Source: Nocardia transvalensis
GTDB lineage: Bacteria > Actinomycetota > Actinomycetes > Mycobacteriales > Mycobacteriaceae
Reading direction: 5' to 3'
Length of the DNA stretch: 64,000 bases
NCBI RefSeq assembly: GCF_015477765.1
Contig: NZ_JADLQQ010000002.1
Span: forward strand, 558,001-622,000
Part shown: positions 1 through 8,330 of the stretch, one piece after another
Position numbering within the stretch: position 1 is the stretch's first letter
Layout: every line of letters starts with the position of its first letter
The notes under the pieces: generated by a model
The model's database searches: none
Seen by the model: the letters and a program-made list of their open reading frames with translations, nothing else
What the model was told of the DNA's origin: nothing
Position numbers and translations under genes: made by a program

Positions 1-2
1 GC

Positions 3-614
3 GAATTCGGTGCGCTCGCGGTGGCGCGGGAGGCGCTGCGGCTGCGCGCCCGCTGGATCCAGGAACTGTCCGCCCGCGCGGCGGCCGAACTGGGGAACCG
101 CATGGCCTGCACCGGACCGCTCGACACCGCCGAGGACATCGCACTGCTGCGTTTCGACGAGCTGGCCGACCTCGTCACCCGACGCACGGCACCCCGCGAC
201 CTCGCCGACCGCCGAGCCGTCACCCCTGTGGCCGTGCCCACCGAATTCCGGCTCGCCGGGGGAGTGCCGGTTCCGGTTGTCCGGGAAGCGAAGTCGGCCA
301 CCCACGGTGTCGGCGCGGGCGGTGGTGCCGGACGGGGTGTGGTGCACATGGGCGACCGGCCACCCGCCGGATCCGTGCTCGTGGTCCGGCATCTCGACCC
401 ACGGTTGGCCGCCGTGGTGCCCCACCTGGCCGGGCTGATCGCCGAAACCGGAAGCCCGCTCAGCCATCTGGCGATCCTCGCCCGCGAACACGGCATTCCG
501 GTGGTCGTCGGATATCCGGATGCCACCAGGCGCCTGCCCGATGGCGCGCAGGTCGAACTCGACGGCCGTTCCGGCGCGGTGCGGATCGTCACGGAATCGG
601 TGGAGGTGCGGTGA
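3..614 (+). CDS. PEP-utilising enzyme, mobile (phosphohistidine) domain, C-terminal part
   Basis: The reading frame is open to the window edge, so the 5' part is missing. The visible 200 residues end in the PEP-utilising mobile domain, with the motif GSPLSHLAILAREHGIPVVV whose histidine carries the phosphate in PEP synthase, pyruvate phosphate dikinase and rifampin phosphotransferase relatives. The residues before it are helical and do not identify the subfamily. The stop codon overlaps the next gene (GTGA), so the two are probably translationally coupled. The domain call is secure; the substrate is not, because the ATP-grasp part is outside the window. Confidence 0.75.
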   Translation, partial: EFGALAVAREALRLRARWIQELSARAAAELGNRMACTGPLDTAEDIALLRFDELADLVTRRTAPRDLADRRAVTPVAVPTEFRLAGGVPVPVVREAKSATHGVGAGGGAGRGVVHMGDRPPAGSVLVVRHLDPRLAAVVPHLAGLIAETGSPLSHLAILAREHGIPVVVGYPDATRRLPDGAQVELDGRSGAVRIVTESVEVR

Positions 615-1111
615 TGCGCAAGCTCGGCCTGATCGTGGCGATCGGTACCGTCATCGCCACCGGCGCTTATGTTTTCGTCTACCTGTACCGGTGGGAATGG
701 AACCGCGCCATCATGTCGGCGACGCTGTTCCTGGCCGCCGAGGTCGCGCTCGTGGCGATCCTGCTGACCAATCGCCTGCGCGCCCTCGAGGCACGCACCG
801 CCCGTCCCGCGGTCGCGGAGCGCCGAGGCACCGCCCGCATCGTGCGCGAGGCCGCACCGCCGCCGCGGGTCGGCTTCGCCTGGCTGGCACGGCCCGACCG
901 GATGAACGTTTTCGTCCCGGTCCTGCTCGCGGGCGGGGTGCTGCTCACCGGTATCGCCTGGGTGATCGAACGGCTGGCCCGGTTGACGGGCAAATCCGCC
1001 ACCACGCGCAGCATCGTGCGCCGTTTGGACCGGTTGACATTGCCGCCCAACGGATTTCTCGAACCCGTCGACGACGGTACCCGGCTGCTGCGCGGCCCGC
1101 TGGTGAGGTAG
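611..1111 (+). CDS. Small membrane protein of unknown function
   Basis: This 166-residue protein is not recognised. Two hydrophobic N-terminal segments (about residues 5-28 and 36-56) are followed by a basic linker and a third segment near residues 98-118 (VFVPVLLAGGVLLTGIAWVI). The C-terminal tail is charged and probably cytoplasmic. The GTG start overlaps the upstream stop; an ATG follows one codon later and is equally possible. It is followed after 6 bp by another small exported or anchored protein, so the three form one plus-strand unit with the PEP-utilising gene. I infer an accessory membrane role for that unit, without stronger evidence. Confidence 0.6.
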   Translation: MMRKLGLIVAIGTVIATGAYVFVYLYRWEWNRAIMSATLFLAAEVALVAILLTNRLRALEARTARPAVAERRGTARIVREAAPPPRVGFAWLARPDRMNVFVPVLLAGGVLLTGIAWVIERLARLTGKSATTRSIVRRLDRLTLPPNGFLEPVDDGTRLLRGPLVR

Positions 1112-1117
1112 ACGACG

Positions 1118-1501
1118 ATGAAATGGCAGACCGTGCCGGTGCTGGCCGCCCTCGCCGTCGGCGGCGCCGTCGGGGTCACCGCCCTGGCGGGTGCGATGCA
1201 GTTCCACACCGACCGCGGCGACGCCGGGACCCGATCAATCATCACCTTCGACGCCCAGGCCCGGCACGGATCCCCCGCCGAGGACCCCGCCGTGACCGTC
1301 TGGAAGCAGTGCCGCAGCATCGTGAACCACGTGCGTGTGGTCGACGGGCCCGCCGAACACGACGGCGCCTGGACCGTCACCCTGGAACCGGCGCTCGGTG
1401 AGCACACCGAACGACGTTTCGTCGGCTGCCTGCAGGATCTGGGCGTGGACGGCGTGACCGGTCGGCTGCTGGCCGTCCGCCGAGTCACCGACGGCAGCTA
1501 G
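1118..1501 (+). CDS. Small exported or membrane-anchored protein of unknown function
   Basis: The 127-residue product has an N-terminal hydrophobic segment (PVLAALAVGGAVGVTALAG, residues 6-24) that looks like a signal anchor. The extracytoplasmic part holds two cysteines (in KQCRS and VGCLQ) that could form a disulphide. I do not recognise the family. It lies 6 bp after the preceding membrane gene. It converges on the TetR gene, and the two stop codons are read from the same palindromic CTAG at 1498-1501, so there is no room for a terminator between them. Confidence 0.55.
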   Translation: MKWQTVPVLAALAVGGAVGVTALAGAMQFHTDRGDAGTRSIITFDAQARHGSPAEDPAVTVWKQCRSIVNHVRVVDGPAEHDGAWTVTLEPALGEHTERRFVGCLQDLGVDGVTGRLLAVRRVTDGS

Positions 1502-2070
1502 CGAATCGACGGCGCGAGAACGCTGTTGATCAGCAGGCGGGCCGCCTTGGACACGCGGGTGTTGTCACCGGTGACGAGGCGGTCCTGCAGCAGCCCCCGA
1601 ATGCCGGAGATCAGCAACGTCGCCGTCGATTCGGGATCCGGCAGCTGCGGGTCGAGCCGTCGCAACACCTGGGTCAGGGCGTCGACGAGCCCGTGCACCG
1701 CATCGTTGGCGTAGGCGGCGAACGGGCTGTCCGGCACGGAGGCCACGCCCAGCACCTGCAGCAGCACGCGGGTGCTGGCCACCCAATCGGTGGTGGTGTT
1801 CACGCAGAACGATTCGATCAAGCGCCGTCGCAGCGTGTCGATGTCGGGCACGTCGGCGAACAGGGACGCGATATCGGGGCGCTGGGTCTCGAGCGCGGCG
1901 ATCAACATCTGCTCCTTGGTGCCGAAGTAGTGGATCAGCATGCGCGAACTGGTGCCCAGGTAGGCGGCGAGCGGGCGTAGCGACAGTTCGGTGAGTCCGT
2001 ATTCGCCGATATAGGCGATGACTCCGGCGAGCAGTTCGGCGCGGCGGGCCTGGTCGAGAGGTCGGGGCAC
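1498..2070 (-). CDS. TetR-family transcriptional regulator
   Basis: A 190-residue TetR-type repressor. The N-terminal helix-turn-helix is visible ([20 protein letters not shown] followed by [12 protein letters not shown]), and the rest is an all-helical ligand and dimer domain. The frame stays open to an ATG at 2103, but that start would translate through the 18-bp operator palindrome. I therefore place the start at the GTG at 2070, about 6 bp after a -10-like TACAGT on the minus strand (2082-2077), which would make the mRNA leaderless. The divergent neighbour is a ketosynthase, so it probably controls that gene in response to an acyl ligand; this is inference. Confidence 0.85.
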   Translation of the reverse strand: MPRPLDQARRAELLAGVIAYIGEYGLTELSLRPLAAYLGTSSRMLIHYFGTKEQMLIAALETQRPDIASLFADVPDIDTLRRRLIESFCVNTTTDWVASTRVLLQVLGVASVPDSPFAAYANDAVHGLVDALTQVLRRLDPQLPDPESTATLLISGIRGLLQDRLVTGDNTRVSKAARLLINSVLAPSIR

Positions 2071-2073
2071 GAG

Positions 2074-2102
2074 TTGACTGTAGCGGTCGCTACAGGTATC
2101 CA
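2074..2102 (+). promoter_or_regulatory. Promoter of the ketosynthase gene, probably giving a leaderless mRNA
   Basis: TTGACT (2074-2079) and TATCCA (2097-2102) are separated by 17 bp that contain the TetR operator. The ketosynthase ATG at 2110 is 7 bp after the -10 box and has no Shine-Dalgarno sequence, so transcription could begin at or beside the start codon. Leaderless mRNAs are common in Actinobacteria. The -10 match is imperfect. Confidence 0.5.
2078..2095. promoter_or_regulatory. TetR operator palindrome
   Basis: CTGTAGCG-GT-CGCTACAG is a perfect 8-bp inverted repeat with a 2-bp centre, in the short gap between the TetR gene and the ketosynthase. It fills the spacer between the presumed -35 and -10 of the ketosynthase promoter and overlaps the presumed -10 of the TetR gene. 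A bound dimer should shut off both genes. The size and symmetry fit TetR-family operators. Confidence 0.75.
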
Positions 2103-2109
2103 TGTCGCC

Positions 2110-3366
2110 ATGGGTGTAACAACTGCTTCACTTTCGCCTGCCGCCTCGACGCGCGGTGTCGTCGTCACCGGAATGACCGCGACCACATCCCTCGCCGCGG
2201 ACCTCGACGCCACCTGGGCCGGGCTGCTCGACGGCGAGAGTGGGATCGGCGCGCTGGACGACGATTTCGTGACCGAATACGACTTGCCGGTCCGCATCGG
2301 TGGCAAGTTGAAGGAGCATCCGGGCGCCCAGCTGACCCGTATCGAACAGCGCCGTCACTCCTATGTGCAGCAGATGGCGCTGGTGTTGGGCCGCCAGGTG
2401 TGGGAGGCGGCGGGCGCACCCGAGGTCGACGGCGAACGGCTCGGTGTCGCGGTCGGTACCGGCCTGGGCGGCGGCGATGCGTTCGTCACCGCGGTGGACG
2501 CCATGCGCGCGGGCGGCTACCGCAAGGTGCCGCCGCTGACCGTGCCGATGGTGATGCCGAACGGTTCGGCCGCCCGAGTGGGTCTCGAATTCGGGGCGAA
2601 GGCGGGGGTTTACGCACCCACCTCCGCATGTTCGTCGGGCGCGGAGGCCATTGCGCATGCGTGGCGATTGATAGCCACCGGTGAGGCGGATGTCGTGATC
2701 GCCGGTGGCGTGGAGGGCTATATCGAGGCGGTGCCGATCGCCAGCTTCGCGATGATGCGGGCGATGAGCACCCGCAACGACGAGCCGGCTCGCGCCTCGA
2801 GGCCCTTCGATCGCGACCGGGACGGGTTCGTCTTCGGCGAGGCCGGTGCCATGCTGGTCCTCGAATCGGAGGAATTCGCCCGCGCACGCGGCGCGAAGAT
2901 CCACGGCCGCGTGCTGGGCGCGGGCATCACCTCCGACGGCTACCACATCACCGGCACCGAACCGGAGGGTGCGGGCGCGGCGCGGGCCATGCGCAAGGCG
3001 ATCGAATCCGCGGGGCTCACCGGGGCCGACATCGATCACGTCAATGCCCATGCCACCTCGACGCCGGTCGGCGACGCCTCGGAGGCGAATGCCATTGCGG
3101 CGGTGGCGAGCCATGCCTCGGTGTACGCACCCAAGGGCGCGCTGGGGCATTCGATCGGCGCGGTCGGCGCGCTGGAGGCGATCCTCACCCTCTGCACGAT
3201 CCGCGCCGGGATCGTTCCCCCCACATTGAATTTCGAGAATCCCGATCCGCAGGTCGACCTGGACATCGTGCACAACAAGCCGCGGCCCCAGTCGATCTCG
3301 TACGCCCTCAGCAATTCCTTCGGATTCGGCGGGCACAACGTCACCCTCGCCCTCGGCCGGGCCTGA
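2110..3366 (+). CDS. Beta-ketoacyl-ACP synthase, KasA/KasB type
   Basis: A 418-residue condensing enzyme of fatty-acid or mycolic-acid elongation (malonyl-ACP plus acyl primer). The Cys-His-His triad and the conserved lysine are visible: Cys174 in [16 protein letters not shown], His314 in [11 protein letters not shown], Lys342 and His347 in [17 protein letters not shown]. These blocks match mycobacterial KasA and KasB very closely. The gene is not next to fabD, acpM or accD6 as in the mycobacterial FAS-II operon. It stands alone opposite a TetR gene, so it is probably a dedicated paralogue for a special acyl chain. The ATG at 2110 is preferred to an upstream GTG at 2074 that would lie in the -35 box. 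Confidence 0.9.
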   Translation: MGVTTASLSPAASTRGVVVTGMTATTSLAADLDATWAGLLDGESGIGALDDDFVTEYDLPVRIGGKLKEHPGAQLTRIEQRRHSYVQQMALVLGRQVWEAAGAPEVDGERLGVAVGTGLGGGDAFVTAVDAMRAGGYRKVPPLTVPMVMPNGSAARVGLEFGAKAGVYAPTSACSSGAEAIAHAWRLIATGEADVVIAGGVEGYIEAVPIASFAMMRAMSTRNDEPARASRPFDRDRDGFVFGEAGAMLVLESEEFARARGAKIHGRVLGAGITSDGYHITGTEPEGAGAARAMRKAIESAGLTGADIDHVNAHATSTPVGDASEANAIAAVASHASVYAPKGALGHSIGAVGALEAILTLCTIRAGIVPPTLNFENPDPQVDLDIVHNKPRPQSISYALSNSFGFGGHNVTLALGRA

Positions 3367-3769
3367 TTCTCGTAGTCCCCACCTTTGTCCCAAGTATGTG
3401 GAATTGAGGCTGTTCACGCTTACCCCTGTGGATGAAGCGATAACTGTGGATAAGCCACTACGTTTTTCGCCCGGCACAGAACGCATTTCAGCAGTGAGTG
3501 CAGGAAGTTCTAGACGTTAGCTAGGCTACCCACATCGTTGTAGCAGCTGCGGGCACATGAGATGTGCAGGCGCACAAGGGAATTGAGCTCGATGTGCGCA
3601 ACATCGATTTCGCGCGACGGTCCCGCGTAGAAGGTCGGACCGGTCGGTCCGGACCGGTCGGTCGCGATCCTGCGCGATACCGATCCTGGCGAGGAGAAAC
3701 CTGGTGAGGGGCGGTGGCCCGGAGTTGGGTAGTTTGGGACGGTAGGTGGTCGAGGTGAAGGTTGTACTG
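3367..3769. other. Intergenic region before the methionine salvage operon
   Basis: 403 bp without a convincing gene. The left half is relatively A+T rich, and the right half carries the 14-bp tandem repeat at 3637-3664. An open frame on the minus strand here has poor composition and no start support. No SAM riboswitch core was recognised by eye. Confidence 0.4.
3637..3664. repeat. 14-bp tandem repeat upstream of mtnAB
   Basis: Two head-to-tail copies of GGACCGGTCGGTCC/G, differing only in the last base, about 105 bp before the mtnAB start. Each copy contains the palindromic core GACCGGTC. The arrangement would suit a dimeric regulator binding twice, but no regulator is identified. Confidence 0.55.
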
Positions 3770-5530
3770 ATGAGTGAGAGTTCGATCGCGTGGGTGGATG
3801 GGGCGTTGGTCACCATCGATCAGCGCGCGCTACCGCGTGACGTGCGGGAGCTGCGGATCACGACGGTCGATGAGGTCATCGAGGCGATCAAGACCCTGGC
3901 CATTCGCGGGGCGCCCGCGATCGGCGTCTCCGGGGCATTCGGGGTCGTGCTGGCCGCATTCGCCCATCCCGGCGACACGGCGAAGGTCGAAAGCGAGGCG
4001 GCCCGGATCGCCTCGGCGCGCCCGACCGCGGTGAATCTGGCCTGGGGTGTGCAGCGGGCGCTGGCCCAGCTGCCCGGCGGCCCGCAGGCCGTGCTGGACG
4101 AGGCCCTGGCGATGCTGGCCGAGGACGGCCGCGTCAATCGCGCGGCGGCCACCCATGCGGCGGATCTGATCCAGCGGCTGTGCCCGGACCGGCCGCTGCG
4201 CATTCTGACCCACTGCAATACCGGGCGGCTGGCCACCACCGCCTTCGGCACCGCGCTCGGCGCGCTGCGGGTGCTGCACGGACGCGGTGCCGTCGAGAAT
4301 GTCCTGGTGGACGAGACCCGCCCGCTGCTGCAGGGCGCCCGCCTGACCGCGTGGGAACTGGCCGAGACCGAGATACCGCACCGGTTGACGATCGACTCGG
4401 CGGCCGCGTGGGCGATGTCGACCGGGCAGGTCGACTGCGTGATCGTCGGCGCGGACCGCATCACCGCCGACGGTTCGGTCGCCAACAAGATCGGCACCTA
4501 CGGCCTGGCGCTCGCGGCCCATCACCACGGCATCCCGTTCATCGTCGTGGCGCCGGAATCCACCCGCGATCCGAACACCGCGACCGGCGGCGAAATCGTC
4601 GTCGAGGAGCGGGCGGCCGCGGAGATCACCCACGTCGGCGGAGTCGCTACCGCACCGGAGGGGACCGCGGTGTTCAACCCGGCCTTCGACGTCACCCCGC
4701 CGGAACTGGTCACCGCGGTCGTCACCGAAAACGGCGTCGTCGCGCCGCCGCATGCGGTGTCCGGCGGCCCCGACGGCGATACGCATACGGGCGAGGACAT
4801 CGTGCGCACGTTTGCGGAGCGTGCCGATCGGTACCTGGAGACCGCGGCGGAGAAGACGCGAAAGTTCCTCGCCGATCAGCTCTTCGCCCCGCGCGAGGAC
4901 GAGCACACCGCGCAGAAACAGCAGATCGCCGAGATCGCGCGGGGGCTGTATGCGCGCGGGTGGATGCCCGGGACGGCGGGCAACATCTCGGTGCGGGCGG
5001 GGAAGAACGCAGTCGTCACCGGCAGTGGGCTGTCCAAGGGCGAACTCACCGCGGACGACATGGTGACGGTGAATATCGCCGATTCGCAGCCCCTCTCGGG
5101 CGCGCGGCGGCCGTCGGCGGAGACCACCATTCACACCGCCGTCTACCGGGCGACGGGCGCCGAGGCCGTGGTGCACATCCACCCCCCGCACGCGACCGCG
5201 CAGTCCATCGGTGCGCCCGAGACGCTGCGGTTCACCGGCTACGAGCTCATCAAGGGGCTCGGGGCGACGGAAACCATTGACATCCCGGTCTTTTCGAATC
5301 ACGCTGACGTTCCACGCATCGGTGCCGACATCGAGCGCTACCTGATCGAGCATCCGGATGCGCCGCCGGTGTTGTTCATCGCCGGACACGGGGTCACCGC
5401 CTGGGGGAGCAGCCTCGCACAGGCTCGCGACCGGGCGGAGTGCCTGGAGGCGATGTGCGAGCTGGTGACGCTCACCGGCCGCCGTGAGATCGGAACCGAC
5501 CACCGCAGTTCCGAGGAGGAACCGAAATGA
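3770..5530 (+). CDS. mtnAB: Bifunctional methylthioribose-1-phosphate isomerase / methylthioribulose-1-phosphate dehydratase (MtnA-MtnB fusion)
   Basis: One 586-residue protein carries two consecutive enzymes of methionine salvage. Residues 1 to about 350 are MtnA, with IRGAPAIGVSG and the catalytic pair Cys149 (THCNTGR) and Asp229 (VGADRI). Residues 380-575 are MtnB, a class II aldolase-fold zinc dehydratase, with GTAGNISVR, the metal ligands His469 and His471 in HIHPPH, and His540 in GHGVTAWG. The start at 3770 follows a GAGGTGAAGG ribosome-binding site; an in-frame GTG at 3746 is less likely. Its stop overlaps mtnD by ATGA. Normally these are separate proteins, so fusion may channel the unstable ribulose intermediate. 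Confidence 0.95.
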   Translation: MSESSIAWVDGALVTIDQRALPRDVRELRITTVDEVIEAIKTLAIRGAPAIGVSGAFGVVLAAFAHPGDTAKVESEAARIASARPTAVNLAWGVQRALAQLPGGPQAVLDEALAMLAEDGRVNRAAATHAADLIQRLCPDRPLRILTHCNTGRLATTAFGTALGALRVLHGRGAVENVLVDETRPLLQGARLTAWELAETEIPHRLTIDSAAAWAMSTGQVDCVIVGADRITADGSVANKIGTYGLALAAHHHGIPFIVVAPESTRDPNTATGGEIVVEERAAAEITHVGGVATAPEGTAVFNPAFDVTPPELVTAVVTENGVVAPPHAVSGGPDGDTHTGEDIVRTFAERADRYLETAAEKTRKFLADQLFAPREDEHTAQKQQIAEIARGLYARGWMPGTAGNISVRAGKNAVVTGSGLSKGELTADDMVTVNIADSQPLSGARRPSAETTIHTAVYRATGAEAVVHIHPPHATAQSIGAPETLRFTGYELIKGLGATETIDIPVFSNHADVPRIGADIERYLIEHPDAPPVLFIAGHGVTAWGSSLAQARDRAECLEAMCELVTLTGRREIGTDHRSSEEEPK

Positions 5531-6099
5531 CCCTGCTGCAAATCATGGCCGACACCGACGCCGGTGAGGTGCGGCTGCGTACCTCCGATCCCGCCGTGAT
5601 CGGCGCCGAACTGAATCGGCGGGGCATCGTCTTCGACCGCTGGCAGACCCCGTCGGATCCGGGCGCGGCCACCGACGACATCCTCGCCGAATACGCCGAC
5701 CGCATCGGCGAATTGAACGCCGACGGCCGTTACCGGCACATCGACGTCGCGCGCATCCACCCCGACGACGACGATCCGGAATGGCCCGCCAAGGCCAAGG
5801 GCGCGCGGGAGAAGTTCCTGAGCGAGCATCGCCACGCCGAGGACGAGGTCCGGTTCTTCGCCGGTGGCCGGGGCTGCTTCTACCTGCACCTGAACGGTGA
5901 GGTGCTGGCGGTGGTCTGCGAGGGCGGCGATCTGGTGTCGGTGCCCGCGGGCACCCTGCACTGGTTCGATATGGGTTCGCGGCCCGATTTCATCGCGATC
6001 CGCTTCTTCGAGGAAGAGGACGGGTGGATCGGCGACTTCACCGGCAACACCATCGGCGAACGCTTCCCGACCCTCGATGAGCTGCTGACGGCCGCATGA
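5527..6099 (+). CDS. mtnD: Acireductone dioxygenase
   Basis: A 190-residue cupin enzyme that oxidises the acireductone of methionine salvage: the iron form gives 2-keto-4-methylthiobutyrate and formate, the nickel form gives methylthiopropionate, formate and CO. The metal ligands are complete: His101, His103 and Glu107 in HRHAEDEVRFF, and His145 in AGTLHWFD. The length is normal for the family. The start codon overlaps the mtnAB stop and the stop overlaps mtnC (both ATGA), so the three genes are translationally coupled. Confidence 0.95.
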   Translation: MTLLQIMADTDAGEVRLRTSDPAVIGAELNRRGIVFDRWQTPSDPGAATDDILAEYADRIGELNADGRYRHIDVARIHPDDDDPEWPAKAKGAREKFLSEHRHAEDEVRFFAGGRGCFYLHLNGEVLAVVCEGGDLVSVPAGTLHWFDMGSRPDFIAIRFFEEEDGWIGDFTGNTIGERFPTLDELLTAA

Positions 6100-6788
6100 G
6101 TATCAGCGCGATCGTCGTCGATATCGAGGGCACCACCAGCCCGACCAGTTCGGTGCGGGAGGATTTGTACGGCTACACCCGGGAGCGGCTGCCGCAGTGG
6201 CTGGCCGACAATCGCGGGGGTGCGGCCGATGCGGTGATCACTGGCACCCGCGAACTGGCCGGTCGGCCCGATGCCGACGAGGCGGAGGTGGTCGAGATCC
6301 TGCGCGGATGGCTGAATTCGGATGTGAAGGCTCAGCCGCTGAAGACCGCCCAGGGCCTCATCTGCGCCGAGGGATTCCGCAGCGGTGCCCTGCACGGGCA
6401 GTTCTTCCCGGATGCGCCGCCCGCGCTGCGGGCCTGGCACGGCGCCGGTCTTGCGCTGTATGTGTACTCGTCGGGTTCAGTGCGCAATCAGCAGGATTGG
6501 TTCGCCCACGCCCGCGACGGCGAGCTGGCGTCGCTCATCGGCGACTGGTTCGATCTCAACAACGCGGGCAGCAAACGCGAACGCGCCTCCTACGAGAAGA
6601 TCGCCGGTGCCATCGGCGTGCCCGCCGAGCAGATCCTGTTCCTGTCCGACCATCCCGACGAGCTCGACGCCGCCGTCGCGGCGGGCTGGTCGGCCATCGG
6701 CGTCACCCGCCCGGGCGAGCCTAATTCCCCTCGCCCCCCGCATCGTTGGGTCGGGTCGTTCGCGGAGATCGACCTGGAGAACCTGTAA
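6096..6788 (+). CDS. mtnC: Enolase-phosphatase E1
   Basis: A 230-residue HAD-superfamily enzyme that enolises and dephosphorylates 2,3-diketo-5-methylthiopentyl-1-phosphate to acireductone. Motif I is DIEGTTSP (Asp9 nucleophile), motif II is YSSGSVRNQ, and motif IV is LSDHPDELDAA. It is the last gene of the salvage operon; a hairpin starts directly after its TAA stop. The kinase or phosphorylase that supplies methylthioribose-1-phosphate and the final aminotransferase are not nearby, so the operon depends on genes elsewhere. Confidence 0.95.
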   Translation: MSISAIVVDIEGTTSPTSSVREDLYGYTRERLPQWLADNRGGAADAVITGTRELAGRPDADEAEVVEILRGWLNSDVKAQPLKTAQGLICAEGFRSGALHGQFFPDAPPALRAWHGAGLALYVYSSGSVRNQQDWFAHARDGELASLIGDWFDLNNAGSKRERASYEKIAGAIGVPAEQILFLSDHPDELDAAVAAGWSAIGVTRPGEPNSPRPPHRWVGSFAEIDLENL

Positions 6789-6860
6789 CCCTGAAGGTCC
6801 CGGCGAAAAGCATGCCGGGACCTTCAGGGAAACAAGGGCGGCATGCCGGGACCTTCAGGG
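6789..6860. repeat. Intergenic hairpin with an extra half-copy; probable terminator
   Basis: CCCTGAAGGTCCCGGC (6789-6804) and its exact complement (6814-6829) form a 16-bp stem with a 9-nt loop starting at the first base after the mtnC stop. A further copy of the right arm follows at 6845-6860 as part of a 20-bp direct repeat (6810-6829 and 6841-6860, period 31). Between them is GGGAAACAAG, a boundary also seen at the hairpins near 11.1 and 36.0 kb. It sits between convergent transcription units and may terminate one or both; there is no U-tract. Confidence 0.7.
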
Positions 6861-6944
6861 CCGTAGGGGGGCGGGCCCGGTAAGACGACGGCGCGCAGTG
6901 CAATCTTGCACTGCGCGCCGAATTGCGTTGTGTGGCGCTGCCTC

Positions 6945-7526
6945 TCAGGCCACCGACGACGTCGCTCGCATGATCAGGTGCTCCACCAAAGTCATCAGCA
7001 CCGTCTTGCAGGACGAGCGGTCGCGGGCATCGCACAGCACCACCGGGGCGTGCGGGTCGAGATCCAAGGCCTCGCGGACCTCGTCGGTGGTGTAGACCGG
7101 TGCGCCGTCGAAACAGTTCACCGCCACCGCGAACGACAGTCCGCGGCGCTCGAAGAAGTCGATGGCGGCGAAGGAGTTCTCCAGTCGCCGCGTATCGGCG
7201 ATGACCACCGCACCCAGGGCACCGCGCGCGAGCTCGTCCCACAGGAACCAGAACCGGTCCTGTCCGGGCGTGCCGAACAGGTACAGCACCAGGTTCTCAT
7301 CGATGGTGATCCGGCCGAAATCCAACGCCACCGTGGTGGTCGTCTTCCCCTCCACACCCGACAGATCATCGATCCCGGTGGACAGTTCGGTGATCAGCTC
7401 CTCGGTGCGCAGCGGCGCGATCTCACTGATCGAGGACACCATCGTGGTCTTGCCGACGCCGAAGCCGCCGGCAATGAGAATCTTGACCGAGGCGGCCAGT
7501 GCGGCCGCTGACGTCGTATCGCTCAC
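6945..7526 (-). CDS. cvnD: Conservon GTP/ATP-binding protein CvnD
   Basis: A 193-residue small GTPase of the conservon type. The P-loop is GGFGVGKTT (residues 20-28, Lys26) and the switch region is LYLFGTPGQDRFWFLW. The usual NKxD base-recognition motif is replaced by NCFD, as in MglA-like actinobacterial proteins. It is the last gene of the cvnABCD unit, 7 bp after cvnC, starting with GTG. In Streptomyces, conservon complexes sit at the membrane and couple a histidine-kinase-like sensor to development and metabolism; the role here is inferred from that. Confidence 0.9.
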   Translation of the reverse strand: MSDTTSAAALAASVKILIAGGFGVGKTTMVSSISEIAPLRTEELITELSTGIDDLSGVEGKTTTTVALDFGRITIDENLVLYLFGTPGQDRFWFLWDELARGALGAVVIADTRRLENSFAAIDFFERRGLSFAVAVNCFDGAPVYTTDEVREALDLDPHAPVVLCDARDRSSCKTVLMTLVEHLIMRATSSVA

Positions 7527-7533
7527 GGGTGTT

Positions 7534-7908
7534 CTACAGCTTTCGGATTCCGTCGAGCACTGCTCGCAACAGGGTCAGGTCGCCGGGGCCGGCATCGGTT
7601 CGGATGGGCGCCCGGAAGATCAGGTGCCCCTCACTGATCAAATCACCCACGAGGATCTTCGTCACAGCGAGGGGCAGTTTCAGGGTGGCCGACACCTCGG
7701 CCACCGATTGCGGAACCCGGCACAGGTGAACGATTTCCGCGTACTCCGGCTCCACGCGCCGCAGCACCGGAGCCGGGTGGGAGGTCACCACAAGGGTGAG
7801 CATGTCCAGGTCGTGTCCCGCACCCATCGTGCGGCCCCCCGTCACGGCGTACGGGCGGACCAGCGGACCCGCCTGATCGTCGAACCACGGTTGACCGAAA
7901 CGCGTCAT
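7534..7908 (-). CDS. cvnC: Conservon protein CvnC (DUF742)
   Basis: A 124-residue DUF742 protein. Recognisable features are the N-terminal VRPYAVTGGRT and a C-terminal winged-helix-like part (AEVSATLKLPLAVTKILVGDLISEGHLIFR). An upstream ATG is open in the same frame, but the ATG at 7908 overlaps the cvnB stop by ATGA and gives the normal family length. It is the third component of the conservon; its biochemical role is not established. Confidence 0.9.
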   Translation of the reverse strand: MTRFGQPWFDDQAGPLVRPYAVTGGRTMGAGHDLDMLTLVVTSHPAPVLRRVEPEYAEIVHLCRVPQSVAEVSATLKLPLAVTKILVGDLISEGHLIFRAPIRTDAGPGDLTLLRAVLDGIRKL

Positions 7909-8330
7909 GACAATCGGTGCTCCACGTGCGCTGCTAGACCGTGCCGCGGATCGGTCGACAGATAGCTGCCCACCCGCTGCACCGTCAGATTCATTTCGTA
8001 GGCAACCATACCGAGGTTTGCGTTCTCGTTGGCCTGCAATGCGATACACGCATTGTCACCGGCGGCTGTGACGAACAGCACGGCGCGATCCAGTTCGATC
8101 ACGGCCTGCCGCACGCCGCCGCCGTCGAAGCGGCTGCCGGCGCTGCGCGCCAGTCCGTACAGCGTGGCCGACATGGCGCCGAAGTGTTCGGCGTCCTCAC
8201 GGGTCATGGTGGTGGACCTGCCCAGCAGCAGCCCGTCGGTCGAGTGCACCACCGCGTAGCGCACGCCCGCCAAGCGGTCGACGAGATCGTCGAGCAGCCA
8301 GTTGAGATCACCTGCGTTGGAAGAGGTCAC
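7905..8330 (-). CDS. cvnB: Conservon Roadblock/LC7 protein CvnB
   Basis: A 141-residue Roadblock/LC7-fold protein, the class that acts as partner or GTPase-activating subunit for the CvnD/MglA GTPases. The domain spans about residues 7-95 (LNWLLDDLVDRLAGVRYAVV then GLLLGRS and VTAAGDNACIALQANENANLG). I chose the GTG at 8330 because AGGAAGG lies 6 nt upstream; an ATG at 8348 is possible. The start lies inside the end of cvnA (23-bp overlap) and the stop overlaps cvnC. Confidence 0.9.
   Translation of the reverse strand: MTSSNAGDLNWLLDDLVDRLAGVRYAVVHSTDGLLLGRSTTMTREDAEHFGAMSATLYGLARSAGSRFDGGGVRQAVIELDRAVLFVTAAGDNACIALQANENANLGMVAYEMNLTVQRVGSYLSTDPRHGLAAHVEHRLS

Noticed and set aside
2071..2103. 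Longer TetR start at the ATG at 2103
   Set aside because: It would translate the operator palindrome and promoter spacer; the GTG at 2070 leaves the regulatory DNA free and gives a normal N-terminus.
3367..3769. SAM riboswitch upstream of the methionine salvage genes
   Set aside because: I looked for the conserved SAM-I or SAM-IV core and found no convincing match; the only structure is the 14-bp tandem repeat.
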